From contig JBMNGH010000012.1 of NCBI GenBank assembly GCA_050949725.1, positions 1-64,000 of the forward strand: a DNA stretch of 64,000 nucleotides. The letters run 5' to 3'. Positions 53,459 to 62,175 of the stretch are shown here, piece after piece. Every line of letters begins with the position of its first letter. Positions within the stretch are counted from its first letter, which is position 1. The DNA comes from JBMNGH01 sp050949725 (GTDB taxonomy: Bacteria > Bacillota > Thermosediminibacteria > Thermosediminibacterales > Tepidanaerobacteraceae). A program made the position numbers and the translations under genes. The notes below the pieces were generated by a model, which was not told where the DNA came from, did no database searches, and saw only the letters and a program-made list of their open reading frames with translations.

Positions 53459-53530
53459 CGGTGGTGTTAGATTGCGCCGGCCACCGCACGGGACGGGTCC
53501 AAAAATACTTTACCTGGATTCCGGCGAGAT
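53459..53530 (+). ncRNA. Ribosomal protein L21 leader-type RNA
   Basis: This G+C-rich leader lies between the promoter and rplU. CGGTGG (53459-53464) pairs with CCACCG (53481-53486), and CGCCGG (53475-53480) pairs with CCGGCG (53521-53526). These are mutually exclusive neighbours, in the manner of an autoregulatory L21 leader known in Firmicutes. The match to the Rfam family is by position and pairing, not by search. Confidence 0.6.
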
Positions 53531-53546
53531 AAGGAGGAATGAATTA

Positions 53547-53858
53547 ATGTATGCTATTATAGAGACCGGCGGGAAACAATACAAGGTATCTGAAGGTGAT
53601 GTGCTTCAAGTAGAGAAGCTTCAAGCTGAAGAAGGCGAGAATGTCGAAATTGATAAAGTATTGGCTATATCAAAGGATGGGAAGCTAGAGGTTGGAAAAC
53701 CGTTGCTTGACAATGCCAAAGTTTTGGCTACTGTCCTGAGTCATGGTAAAAAAGATAAGATTATAGTTTTTAAGTATAAGCCGAAGAAAAACTATAGAAG
53801 AAAACAGGGACACAGACAGCCGTTTACCCAGTTGAAAATAGAAAAAATAGAATTTTAA
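53547..53858 (+). CDS. rplU: 50S ribosomal protein L21
   Basis: This protein binds 23S rRNA. It is 103 residues: the N-terminus MYAIIETGGKQYKVSEGD and the C-terminal KPKKNYRRKQGHRQPFTQLKI are diagnostic. ATG 53547 follows AAGGAGG; a longer frame at 53472 runs through the RNA leader and is not coding. Confidence 0.97.
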   Translation: MYAIIETGGKQYKVSEGDVLQVEKLQAEEGENVEIDKVLAISKDGKLEVGKPLLDNAKVLATVLSHGKKDKIIVFKYKPKKNYRRKQGHRQPFTQLKIEKIEF

Positions 53859-53859
53859 A

Positions 53860-54195
53860 ATGATAAAAATTAAGGTTTTTAGAGATTCTTATGGAAGCGT
53901 GAAGATGTTCAAAGTTTGTGGCCATGCAGGATATGCTGACTTAGGTCAAGATATAGTATGTGCTGGGGTATCGGCTTTGGCTGAAACAGCGGTAATTGCA
54001 TTGAGAGAATTAGCCGGCTTAAATCCCATCATTAAAAAAAAACATGGTTTACTATTGCTTAAACTACCAAAGGCTATGCCAGATAGGAAGTTGAAAGTAG
54101 CAACAACTATTTTGGACACGATATGTTTAGGACTCGAGGATATGTCTCGTTCTTACCCGTCATTTATTCATATGAAAACTATTGAGGAGGTGTAA
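53860..54195 (+). CDS. prp: Ribosomal-processing cysteine protease Prp
   Basis: This cleaves the N-terminal extension of L27 before the protein enters the ribosome. The 111-residue sequence has the catalytic His in VCGHAGYADLGQD and the catalytic Cys in DIVCAGVSALAE. It lies between rplU and rpmA, its conserved place, and starts one base after the rplU stop. It overlaps the leader of rpmA with its stop. Confidence 0.93.
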   Translation: MIKIKVFRDSYGSVKMFKVCGHAGYADLGQDIVCAGVSALAETAVIALRELAGLNPIIKKKHGLLLLKLPKAMPDRKLKVATTILDTICLGLEDMSRSYPSFIHMKTIEEV

Positions 54196-54199
54196 GCTT

Positions 54200-54472
54200 A
54201 TGAATTTGCAACTTTTCGCTCATAAGAAGGGAATGGGCAGCACTCGTAACGGAAGAGATAGTCAATCTAAGAGACTTGGTGTAAAAAGATATGATGGGCA
54301 GTTTGTTACAGCTGGAAGTATAATTGTCCGCCAAAGAGGGACAAAGATATATCCCGGCAAGAATGTCGGCATTGGAGTTGACCATACTATATTTGCCAAA
54401 ATGGATGGGTTTGTAAGATTTGAACCTAAGGGCAAGGACAAGAAATTAGTTAGTGTATACGGCGAAGCTTAG
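54200..54472 (+). CDS. rpmA: 50S ribosomal protein L27, with Prp-cleaved leader
   Basis: This protein sits near the peptidyl transferase centre. It is 90 residues. The first residues MNLQLFAHKKGMGST form the Prp recognition site (NLQxFAxKKG); cleavage is expected just before Ala, exposing the A-H-K-K N-terminus. ATG 54200 follows GGAGGTG. The frame to 54182 includes the ribosome site and is not coding. Presence of prp upstream matches. Confidence 0.97.
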   Translation: MNLQLFAHKKGMGSTRNGRDSQSKRLGVKRYDGQFVTAGSIIVRQRGTKIYPGKNVGIGVDHTIFAKMDGFVRFEPKGKDKKLVSVYGEA

Positions 54473-54486
54473 TATCATATAGCTAT

Positions 54487-54512
54487 AAGGCGGGTACTTA
54501 ATGACCCGCCTT
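54487..54512 (+). terminator. Terminator after rpmA
   Basis: AAGGCGGGT (54487-54495) pairs with ACCCGCCTT (54504-54512), followed by TGTTGT. Confidence 0.82.
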
Positions 54513-54569
54513 TGTTGTCGTGCTATGCAGGAAATTTAAAAAAAATCAAGAATTATCCAAAATAATCAT

Positions 54570-55064
54570 ATGGTAAAAGAAGGGTTGGTGACTACGTTGA
54601 GAACTGAAGGATTTAAAGATCAGCCCCGAAACCATGACTGCAGAAAAGAAATGTTAAGGTTGTTGAAGATATTTCGAGAACTAAAGCACGAATTTTCGAA
54701 CAGTTTACAAGTGATATATAGCATGGTTCAGCTAAAAAAATACGGCGATGTGGTCGGCTACATTAATCATGAAAAAAAAAGGTATGAAGATTTAAAAACA
54801 ATAACGAGTTTATCTGATATGTATGCTGTATTTTTTTTGTTAGAACTTGTACTATCTTTAAGGGAGCGAGAGATAGAAACCGATGTAAGTATATCTGATG
54901 ACTTTGATTATGATACGTATAAAGAATATCATTTTAAGAATAAAGTAGATTATTATGTTTCAATAATTATAAACTCTCATAGCCCCACAGTTTGTATTTC
55001 TTTGAACAATTCATTTGTTGAATTATCGTATAACTCTATTAAAGAGATAATTGCTTATACATAA
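54570..55064 (+). CDS. spo0B: Spo0B-like sporulation phosphotransferase
   Basis: The protein has 164 residues. The helical SpoOB_a hairpin domain contains the phospho-His motif FRELKHEFSNSLQVIYSMVQL, followed by a less conserved C-terminal half. In Bacillus Spo0B passes phosphate from Spo0F to Spo0A; Clostridia often lack Spo0F, so here it might serve a different relay, or none. It lies between rpmA and obg, the same place as spo0B in Bacillus. The start is uncertain (ATG 54570 without a clear ribosome site, or the GTG/TTG codons at 54585-54597 after AAGAAGGG). Confidence 0.75.
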   Translation: MVKEGLVTTLRTEGFKDQPRNHDCRKEMLRLLKIFRELKHEFSNSLQVIYSMVQLKKYGDVVGYINHEKKRYEDLKTITSLSDMYAVFFLLELVLSLREREIETDVSISDDFDYDTYKEYHFKNKVDYYVSIIINSHSPTVCISLNNSFVELSYNSIKEIIAYT

Positions 55065-55134
55065 AAAATATTATGAGTTAAACTAATTTCAAATGGGAAT
55101 TATAATGATACCATTATTACTAAGGTGAGGATAA

Positions 55135-56403
55135 ATGTTTATTGACAGAGCCAAAATCCATGTAAAGGCGGGTGATGGGGGAAACGGTGTTGTAGCCTTT
55201 AGAAGAGAAAAATATGTCCCAAGGGGAGGTCCATCAGGTGGAGATGGAGGAAAAGGAGGAGACATTGTCTTAGAGGTTGACATGAATCTATCTACATTGA
55301 TGGATTTCAAATACAAGGTCCATTATAAGGCGAAGAGAGGCGAGCATGGTTCAGGTTCTAACAAAGCCGGCAAGAGTGGTGAAAATAAAATAATAAAAGT
55401 CCCGCCAGGGACGGTTGTCAAAAATGCTGAGACTGGGTATGTGATTGCGGATCTTGTTGAACCAGGTCAGTATTTTATCGTTGCAAGAGGCGGCCGTGGT
55501 GGAAGAGGTAATGCCAGATTTGCCAGTTCAGTCCATAGAGCGCCTGATTTTGCAGAAAAAGGTGAACCAGGAGAGCAAAAATGGATTTTGCTTGAACTTA
55601 AGCTCATAGCAGATGTGGGATTAATAGGGCTCCCAAATGCAGGCAAGTCAACTCTTCTTGCACGGATGACATCTGCCAAACCTAAAATCGCTGATTACCC
55701 TTTTACTACATTATCGCCCAATCTCGGGGTAGCTGAAAAAAGCGGTGTCAGCTTCGTCATTGCTGATATTCCGGGGCTCATAGAAGGCGCCCATCGGGGC
55801 CAGGGCCTTGGACACCAGTTTTTAAGACACATTGAAAGGACCAGAATGTTGGTTCACGTAATAGACGCAACCGGTTTAGAAAATGATCCGATTCAAGGGT
55901 TTTATTCCATAAACAGTGAATTAAAAGAGTACAGCCCTAATCTCATAGAAAAACCTCAAATAATTGCTGCAAATAAAATGGACATACCTGAAGCAAGACA
56001 CACTTTTGACAATGTAAAATCTTTTTTTGAGCGTGAAGGATACGAGGTTTTCCCTATTTCTGCTGTAACAGGGCAAGGTGTGACTGATCTAATTCAAAAA
56101 ATACAACAGATGCTTCAAAGTTTCCCGAGAGATTTATCTACAATTGAAGTAGGACAAAAAAAAGAATATGTTTTGAAAAAAAATAAGCGGTTTCAAGTAA
56201 AAAAAGAAGGTGATGTCTTTTATGTATCCGGCAGATCTATCGAGCGCATTGTTGCCATGACGGACCTCGATAATCAAACCGCAGTAGAGAGATTACAACG
56301 AACATTTAATAGGATTGGGCTGGACGATGAACTAATAAAACAGGGAATCAAACCTGGAGATACTGTAAAGATTGGAGAAGCTGAATTTTATTATATGGAG
56401 TAA
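55135..56403 (+). CDS. obgE: GTPase Obg (CgtA)
   Basis: This ribosome-assembly and stress GTPase has three domains: an N-terminal glycine-rich Obg fold (GGDGGKGGDIVLEVD, GGRGGRGNARFA), the G domain with GLPNAGKSTLLA and DIPGLIEGAHRGQGLGHQFL plus NKMD, and a C-terminal OCT domain. 422 residues. In the conserved rplU-rpmA-obg order. ATG follows AAGGTGAGG. Confidence 0.96.
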   Translation: MFIDRAKIHVKAGDGGNGVVAFRREKYVPRGGPSGGDGGKGGDIVLEVDMNLSTLMDFKYKVHYKAKRGEHGSGSNKAGKSGENKIIKVPPGTVVKNAETGYVIADLVEPGQYFIVARGGRGGRGNARFASSVHRAPDFAEKGEPGEQKWILLELKLIADVGLIGLPNAGKSTLLARMTSAKPKIADYPFTTLSPNLGVAEKSGVSFVIADIPGLIEGAHRGQGLGHQFLRHIERTRMLVHVIDATGLENDPIQGFYSINSELKEYSPNLIEKPQIIAANKMDIPEARHTFDNVKSFFEREGYEVFPISAVTGQGVTDLIQKIQQMLQSFPRDLSTIEVGQKKEYVLKKNKRFQVKKEGDVFYVSGRSIERIVAMTDLDNQTAVERLQRTFNRIGLDDELIKQGIKPGDTVKIGEAEFYYME

Positions 56404-56454
56404 TGACATTTTAATTCATTTTTGTGACTAGTTATTCGTTTTTTCGACATTTGA

Positions 56455-56483
56455 TTGAAGAATAGCAAAACCAGTAGTATAAT
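56455..56483 (+). promoter_or_regulatory. Sigma-A promoter candidate before nadD
   Basis: TTGAAG (56455-56460), 17 bases, TATAAT (56478-56483). It is 40 bp before the nadD start and would drive nadD-yqeK-lcp-rsfS. Confidence 0.55.
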
Positions 56484-56522
56484 TTTCTTGTGTTTAATGA
56501 TTTTTTACAGGAGAGGATGATT

Positions 56523-57137
56523 GTGCCAAAGCGCAACCGGGTAGGAATTATGGGGGGAACGTTTGACCCTATTCACTATGGACATTTAGCAACTGCTGAA
56601 GCAGCCAGAACAGAGTTTGACTTAAAAGAAGTGATATTTACACCCGCCGGAAACCCGCCTCATAAGAAAGATTATGAAGTCACTCCTGCGGAAGCTCGAT
56701 ATTTAATGACGGTCCTGGCCATTAATGATAATCCTTATTTCAAGGTATCCAGGATGGAGCTTGACAGAGCCGGTTATACCTATACCATTGATACACTTAA
56801 ACAATTCTCCAAACAACACGGTAAAGGAACCCAGCTTTTTTTCATAAGTGGGGCTGATGCCGTTCTCGATATACTGACATGGAAAGACGTTGGAGAAGTA
56901 TTACAATATTGTACATTTATAGCGGCGACCAGGCCAGGTTATCCTACTGATACACTCACTCAAAAACTAAATGAGCTTGAGGAGATGTATGGGATCAAGG
57001 TGTTCCAATTAAAAGTGACAGGATTAGACATTTCTTCTACAGACATTAGAAGAAAAATAAAAGAAGGTTTTTCGGTTAAGTATTTACTGCCGGACAGTGT
57101 AGAAAAATACATTAAAAAAAACGGCTTGTATAGGTGA
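56523..57137 (+). CDS. nadD: Nicotinate-nucleotide adenylyltransferase
   Basis: This makes deamido-NAD from nicotinate mononucleotide and ATP. It is about 204 residues. The N-terminal nucleotide-binding motif is GIMGGTFDPIHYGHL; the second motif is ISSTDIRRKI. The GTG start at 56523 is about eight bases after AGGAG; the ATG two codons earlier sits too close to the site. The yqeK gene follows six bases downstream. Confidence 0.94.
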   Translation: MPKRNRVGIMGGTFDPIHYGHLATAEAARTEFDLKEVIFTPAGNPPHKKDYEVTPAEARYLMTVLAINDNPYFKVSRMELDRAGYTYTIDTLKQFSKQHGKGTQLFFISGADAVLDILTWKDVGEVLQYCTFIAATRPGYPTDTLTQKLNELEEMYGIKVFQLKVTGLDISSTDIRRKIKEGFSVKYLLPDSVEKYIKKNGLYR

Positions 57138-57142
57138 ACTAA

Positions 57143-57727
57143 ATGATTTCCATAGAAGAAATAAAAAATGATTTAAAGAACAGGCTAACGCATGAGAGAT
57201 ATACACATTCATTAAATGTTATGCATACTGCAAGCATTCTTGCTACCCGTTACGGTGTTGATAAAAAAAAAGCAGAGCTGGCAGGTTTAATACACGACTG
57301 TGCTAGGGATTTACCAGCTGATATTCAGTTGAAAATGGCAACTGATTTTGGTATACTTTTAGATGAAATTGAGAAACTTCAACCTGAACTAGTTCATGGG
57401 CCGCTGGGCGCTTTTATTGCACGTAAGCAGTATGGCATTGATGATGATGAGGTGATCAGGGCGGTTACAATTCATAGTACAGGGGACAAGTTCATGACTT
57501 CTTTTGATAAGATTTTATTTATAGCTGATTATGTCGAACCTGGGAGATGTTTCCCGTCAGTTGAGTCAATTCGGAAAAAGCTGGCTCGGGATTTGGATGA
57601 AGCATTATTGAGTGCCTTTTCATCAACAATAAAGTATGTTGTCGATAGGGGCTGGTATCTTCATCCAAAGACCATAAGTGCGAGGAACTTTTTGCTTGCT
57701 CAGAAGGGGAGAGAGGGAAACACATGA
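57143..57727 (+). CDS. yqeK: HD-domain phosphohydrolase YqeK
   Basis: This cleaves diadenosine tetraphosphate (Ap4A) into ADP. Metal-binding His/Asp occur in RYTHSLNVMHTA, LIHDCARD and HGPLGAF, the HD order. The FIADYVEPGR motif is diagnostic. 194 residues. It lies immediately after nadD, as in most Firmicutes; its stop overlaps the next start (ATGA). Confidence 0.92.
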   Translation: MISIEEIKNDLKNRLTHERYTHSLNVMHTASILATRYGVDKKKAELAGLIHDCARDLPADIQLKMATDFGILLDEIEKLQPELVHGPLGAFIARKQYGIDDDEVIRAVTIHSTGDKFMTSFDKILFIADYVEPGRCFPSVESIRKKLARDLDEALLSAFSSTIKYVVDRGWYLHPKTISARNFLLAQKGREGNT

Positions 57728-58899
57728 AAAAAATACTCAAATATACATTGATAGTATTGTTGTTTGCAGCTATTTCAGCCGGTTGCGGTTTTTATTATGT
57801 CTTGAATAGTTTAAACAAGCCTAGTGAAATGGCACATTCTGAAGATATTATTGATACGGATGAATTTATAAAAGGTGGTCGTCTCAATATCCTTCTGTTA
57901 GGAATCGACTCGGGGACAATAGGTGCGAATGAGAAATACAACAGGCATCGTTCAGATACGATGATGGTTCTCAGCATAGATGAGAAACAAAAGCAAATAA
58001 AGATACTCTCTATTCCACGTGACACGCGTGTAAAAATCCAAGGTGTGGGAATAGAAAAAATTAATGCTGCTATGGCTTATGGTGGCCCCAGTCTTTCTGT
58101 AAAAACCGTGAAAGAATTCCTAGGGGTTCCCATACACAATTATGTAGTATTAAATTATAAGGGTCTCAGACAAATAGTTGATGCGCTTGGCGGAATTGAG
58201 ATAAATGTTGAAAGGCGAATGAAGTACGATGACTATGCCGGTAATGTCCATATAGATATTCAACCAGGAGTGCAGGTATTGGATGGAAAGAATGCTGAGG
58301 ACTTTGTCCGGTTCAGGCAATATCCTGAAGGTGATCTAGGAAGGGTAAAGGCGCAACAACAGTTCATTGATGCTTTTGTAAAGACAGTGATGAGACCAAG
58401 CACAATCTTAAAGTTGCCCAAAATAATAAGTGTAGTCCAGGGGAGTATAGAGACCGATATTGAACCTCTCGAGATGGCAAGCTACCTCAATCTGTGCAGG
58501 CAGATAAGTAAAGATGATGTTAAAATGTTTACACTGCCGGGTGAAGGGAAATATATTTCGGGTATTAGCTACTTTATACCATATCAATCTAGCATGGACG
58601 ATATGATTCAAGATATATTTTTTGATGACGACAATATACAAGTAGCAGTTTTAAACGGTAGTGGAGAGGCTGGCATAGCCTCAAAAGTAGCCAAACAGTT
58701 GGAGGCAGTCGGATTCAAAGTCGTAAAAGTAGCTAATGCGGATAGTTTTGATTACGAAACAACAACAATTTTATACCCGAGAGATAAAAAGGTTGATGCA
58801 GATAAGATTGCCCAAGTTTTTACCGATACCAAGGTGATAGAAGAACTATGCGATGATGCCAAATTAGCGACAGTAATTGTCGGCAAAGATATAAAATAA
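57724..58899 (+). CDS. LytR-CpsA-Psr (LCP) family protein with C-terminal LytR_C domain
   Basis: This attaches teichoic acids or other polymers to peptidoglycan. It has an N-terminal membrane helix (TLIVLLFAAISAGCGFYYV). The LCP domain has LLLGIDSG, SDTMMVLSID, SIPRDTRVKI and DFVRFRQYPEGDLGRVKAQQ. A C-terminal LytR_C domain starts IQVAVLNGSGEAGIASKVA (about residue 300). 391 residues. It overlaps yqeK by four bases. Confidence 0.93.
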   Translation: MKKILKYTLIVLLFAAISAGCGFYYVLNSLNKPSEMAHSEDIIDTDEFIKGGRLNILLLGIDSGTIGANEKYNRHRSDTMMVLSIDEKQKQIKILSIPRDTRVKIQGVGIEKINAAMAYGGPSLSVKTVKEFLGVPIHNYVVLNYKGLRQIVDALGGIEINVERRMKYDDYAGNVHIDIQPGVQVLDGKNAEDFVRFRQYPEGDLGRVKAQQQFIDAFVKTVMRPSTILKLPKIISVVQGSIETDIEPLEMASYLNLCRQISKDDVKMFTLPGEGKYISGISYFIPYQSSMDDMIQDIFFDDDNIQVAVLNGSGEAGIASKVAKQLEAVGFKVVKVANADSFDYETTTILYPRDKKVDADKIAQVFTDTKVIEELCDDAKLATVIVGKDIK

Positions 58900-58933
58900 G
58901 AAAAAAATAAAGCGAATTGACGGAGGGAAGTGG

Positions 58934-59314
58934 ATGACGAAAGACGCAAAATCATGTGCGAATTTTGCAGTCAGTGCTTTGGAGGATAAAAAAGGCCAAG
59001 ATGTGGTTGTTTTAGACATAACCAAAGATTCAATAGTTGCAGATTATTTTGTGATTGCTACAGGAGTGTCACCTCTACATGTTAAAGCTCTTGCGGATGA
59101 AGTCGAAAAGAGATTATTGAAGGAAGGATTTGAATTAAGAGGAAAAGAAGGTTATAAAGAAGCAAAATGGGTACTTCTCGACTTTTATGACGTAGTGGTT
59201 CACATATTTCATGGCCCTGAGAGAGAATATTACATGATCGAGCGTCTGTGGTCTGATGGGCATCAACAGCTCCGACACCGTGAAGGTCACCGTGAAGGTC
59301 AATTTATTTATTAA
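58934..59314 (+). CDS. rsfS: Ribosomal silencing factor RsfS
   Basis: This binds L14 and prevents subunit joining in starvation. It is 126 residues with the conserved DVVVLDITKDSIVADYFVIATG and EGYKEAKWVLLDFYDVVVHIF. ATG 58934 follows CGGAGGG. It lies between an LCP gene and leuS, as usual. A C-terminal tail with a repeated HREGHREGQ pattern extends the family length slightly. Confidence 0.95.
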   Translation: MTKDAKSCANFAVSALEDKKGQDVVVLDITKDSIVADYFVIATGVSPLHVKALADEVEKRLLKEGFELRGKEGYKEAKWVLLDFYDVVVHIFHGPEREYYMIERLWSDGHQQLRHREGHREGQFIY

Positions 59315-59362
59315 CGAACAAGGATAACAAGTAAGTATAACAAATAAATCAATTTAAGATAA

Positions 59363-59560
59363 CAAATAAGGAGTAGTAAAGGCATGATTCCCTTTTAAAG
59401 AGATCGGTTGTGTGGTGAAAGACCGTAGAGGAAATGCCTTGAACTCGCCTTAGTTTAACATATGCCGGCAGGCGTTAAAGTGCTTATGAGATGGGCATTT
59501 TAGCCAATTAGGGTGGTACCGCGGGCCTCTCGTCCCTAAAACTAGGACGAGAGGCATTAG
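59363..59560 (+). ncRNA. T-box riboswitch (leucine specifier) before leuS
   Basis: This leader switches on leuS when tRNA-Leu is uncharged. TAAGG/CCTTA closes stem I (59367-59371 with 59448-59452). The specifier loop, bounded by AGGCAT/ATGCCT, carries the E-loop AGTA on its 5' side and GAACTC on its 3' side. CTC at 59444-59446 is a Leu codon. The universal T-box AGGGTGGTACCGCGG is at 59510-59524. CCTCTCGTCC (59526-59535) and GGACGAGAGG (59545-59554) form the terminator that the T-box can break. This explains the whole 59315-59632 gap. Confidence 0.93.
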
Positions 59561-59632
59561 CATTTAAAGTCATAAAAGTTATGAAATATAGAGGACAAGT
59601 TATTGTGAATTTGAAAGATGGGAGGAACAGTT

Positions 59633-62092
59633 TTGAGGTACAATTTTAAAGAGATTGAAGCCAAGTGGCAGGAAAGATGGAAAAAAGAAAAAATCTATAC
59701 TGTATCAGAGGATCATAAAAAATCTAAGTACTATTGTCTCGAGATGTTCCCGTATCCTTCCGGAAAACTTCATATGGGTCATGTGAGGAACTATTCCATA
59801 GGAGATGTAGTAGCTCGGTTTAAGCGAATGAACGGTAATAATGTTCTTCATCCAATGGGATGGGATGCTTTTGGTTTGCCGGCGGAAAATGCGGCTATAA
59901 AGCATGGTACTCATCCGGCCAATTGGACGCGTGAAAATATTGACAATATGAGGAAGCAGTTAAAGCAGTTAGGGCTGAGCTATGATTGGAACCGAGAGGT
60001 GGCGACATGTCATCCGGGTTATTATAAATGGACACAATGGCTTTTTTTAAAGCTTTACGATAGAGGGTTAGCTTATAGGAAGAAGGCTTTTGTCAATTGG
60101 TGTCCTTCGTGTGCTACTGTCCTTGCCAACGAACAGGTTGAAGGAGGAAAGTGTCACAGGTGTGGTTCAGATGTCGGAAAAAAAGAGTTGGAGCAGTGGT
60201 TTTTTAAAATTACCGATTATGCAGACGAGCTGTTAAAAGACATGGATAAAATCCCCGGATGGCCTTCCAAAGTCAAGATTATGCAGGAAAACTGGATAGG
60301 AAGAAGTGAAGGCGTTGAGTTCAGTTTTGTTGCAGAAAAAACGAATGATAAGATTTTCGTATTTACTACACGTCCTGATACAGTTTACGGTGCATCTTAC
60401 CTGGTTCTCGCCCCTGAGCATCCGCTTGTTGAAAAGCTTTCACGTGGGACCGATTATGAAGACGCTGTAAAACAATTCAAAATAAAAATGCAAAAATGTG
60501 ATGATGCTTTGCGGACCTCTGAGGATACTGAAAAAGAAGGAATTTTTATAGGGGCTTATGCTGAAAATCCATTGAACGGTGAAAAAATACCAATATGGAC
60601 GGCAAATTATGTACTTCATGAATATGGTACTGGAGCAGTTATGGGGGTACCCGCCCATGATCAAAGGGATTTTCTGTTTGCGAAAAAATATGGGCTTCCT
60701 ATAAAAATAGTCATCTCAAATTCTGGTGAAAATATCGATCCAAGTCAGATGTCAGAGGCTTACGTTGCTCAAGGGATACTTGTTAATTCAGATAAATTCA
60801 ACGGGATGGACAGTGTTCAGGCTATAAAGGCAATAGGACAATATATGGAACAAAAAGGCATTGGTAAGATTAAGGTCAATTATAAACTGAGGGATTGGCT
60901 GATATCAAGGCAAAGATACTGGGGAGTTCCCATACCGATGATATATTGTGATGATTGCGGTATCGTGCCCGTTCCAAAAGAAGAACTTCCGGTTATGCTA
61001 CCTACTGATGTTGATTTTTATCCTGAAGGAGGATCGCCGCTTCTAAACCATGAAGGGTTTTTAAATGTAAATTGTCCTAGATGCGGTGGTCCTGCCAAGA
61101 GAGAGACTGACACCATGGATACTTTTATCTGTTCGTCCTGGTATTTTTATAGATTTGTTGATCCCAGAAATGATCTGGAGGCTTTCAGCAGGGATAAGGT
61201 TGACTATTGGATGCCTGTTGATCAATATATCGGAGGGGTGGAGCATGCAATACTCCATCTGATGTATGCCAGGTTTATTAACAAGGTATTGAGGGATGAG
61301 GAACTAGTAAGTGTTGACGAACCATTTCAGAACCTGTTAACACAAGGCATGGTATTAAAAGACGGAGCAAAGATGTCAAAATCACTTGGAAATATAGTGA
61401 GCCCAGAAGAAATAGTAATGAGGTACGGTGCTGATACTGCGAGGCTCTTCATTTTGTTTGCATCACCACCAGACAGGGATCTTGAATGGAGTGACCAGGG
61501 TGTAGAAGGATGTTTTAAATTTCTTAACAGGGTATGGAGGTTGTCAGAAGAACTTATAGAAAAGATCAATTACAATAAAGGCAGCAATAATGACAGCGAG
61601 ATTCATGTGAAGCTAAAAAAATTAGTTCATAAAGCAATAAAAAAGGTCACGGAAGATATTGAGGAAAGATTTAATTTCAACACTGCTATTAGTGCTATAA
61701 TGGAACTTGTAAACGGAATGAATACCTTAAAAGATGGAAAGATGTCTACAGATGCAATGAGAGAAGCAGTTGAAAACCTTTTGTTACTTCTAGCACCATT
61801 TGCGCCACACATAACGGATGAACTTTGGGAGAAACTTGGGAAAAAGAAAAGCATACATCTAATGCCATGGCCGAAGTATGATCCGAATTTGCTCATTGAA
61901 GATCGAATAGAGGTCGTAATACAGATTAACGGAAAATTGCGCGGAAAGATTAGTCTAGAGATGGGTGTTTCAGAGGAAGCCATGAAACAGGCGGCACTTG
62001 AGCATAAAAAGGTAAAACAAGTGTTGAAAGAGAAAAAGATGATAAAAGTTATCACTGTGCCAGGAAAACTAGTAAACGTAGTGGTAAGATAA
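59633..62092 (+). CDS. leuS: Leucyl-tRNA synthetase
   Basis: This class I synthetase has an HMGH catalytic motif in PYPSGKLHMGHVRNYSIGD and KMSKS in GAKMSKSLGNIVSPEE. The editing CP1 domain shows FTTRPDTVYGASY and GTGAVMGVPAHDQRD. Zinc-type cysteines occur in WCPSCATVLAN and CHRCG. About 819 residues. The TTG start at 59633 is six bases after GGGAGGA; the ATG at 59618 overlaps that site. Regulated by the T-box above. Confidence 0.97.
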   Translation: MRYNFKEIEAKWQERWKKEKIYTVSEDHKKSKYYCLEMFPYPSGKLHMGHVRNYSIGDVVARFKRMNGNNVLHPMGWDAFGLPAENAAIKHGTHPANWTRENIDNMRKQLKQLGLSYDWNREVATCHPGYYKWTQWLFLKLYDRGLAYRKKAFVNWCPSCATVLANEQVEGGKCHRCGSDVGKKELEQWFFKITDYADELLKDMDKIPGWPSKVKIMQENWIGRSEGVEFSFVAEKTNDKIFVFTTRPDTVYGASYLVLAPEHPLVEKLSRGTDYEDAVKQFKIKMQKCDDALRTSEDTEKEGIFIGAYAENPLNGEKIPIWTANYVLHEYGTGAVMGVPAHDQRDFLFAKKYGLPIKIVISNSGENIDPSQMSEAYVAQGILVNSDKFNGMDSVQAIKAIGQYMEQKGIGKIKVNYKLRDWLISRQRYWGVPIPMIYCDDCGIVPVPKEELPVMLPTDVDFYPEGGSPLLNHEGFLNVNCPRCGGPAKRETDTMDTFICSSWYFYRFVDPRNDLEAFSRDKVDYWMPVDQYIGGVEHAILHLMYARFINKVLRDEELVSVDEPFQNLLTQGMVLKDGAKMSKSLGNIVSPEEIVMRYGADTARLFILFASPPDRDLEWSDQGVEGCFKFLNRVWRLSEELIEKINYNKGSNNDSEIHVKLKKLVHKAIKKVTEDIEERFNFNTAISAIMELVNGMNTLKDGKMSTDAMREAVENLLLLLAPFAPHITDELWEKLGKKKSIHLMPWPKYDPNLLIEDRIEVVIQINGKLRGKISLEMGVSEEAMKQAALEHKKVKQVLKEKKMIKVITVPGKLVNVVVR

Positions 62093-62175
62093 AACCAAAG
62101 TATTGTATTGTAATCAAATACGAAGTAGGGTAAAATATAGAATGCCAATGCATTGCCGAAAGGTGGTTGATATAA

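Noticed and set aside
53472..53546. N-terminal extension of L21
   Set aside because: These codons lie in the L21 RNA leader; the ribosome site and conserved N-terminus set the start at 53547.
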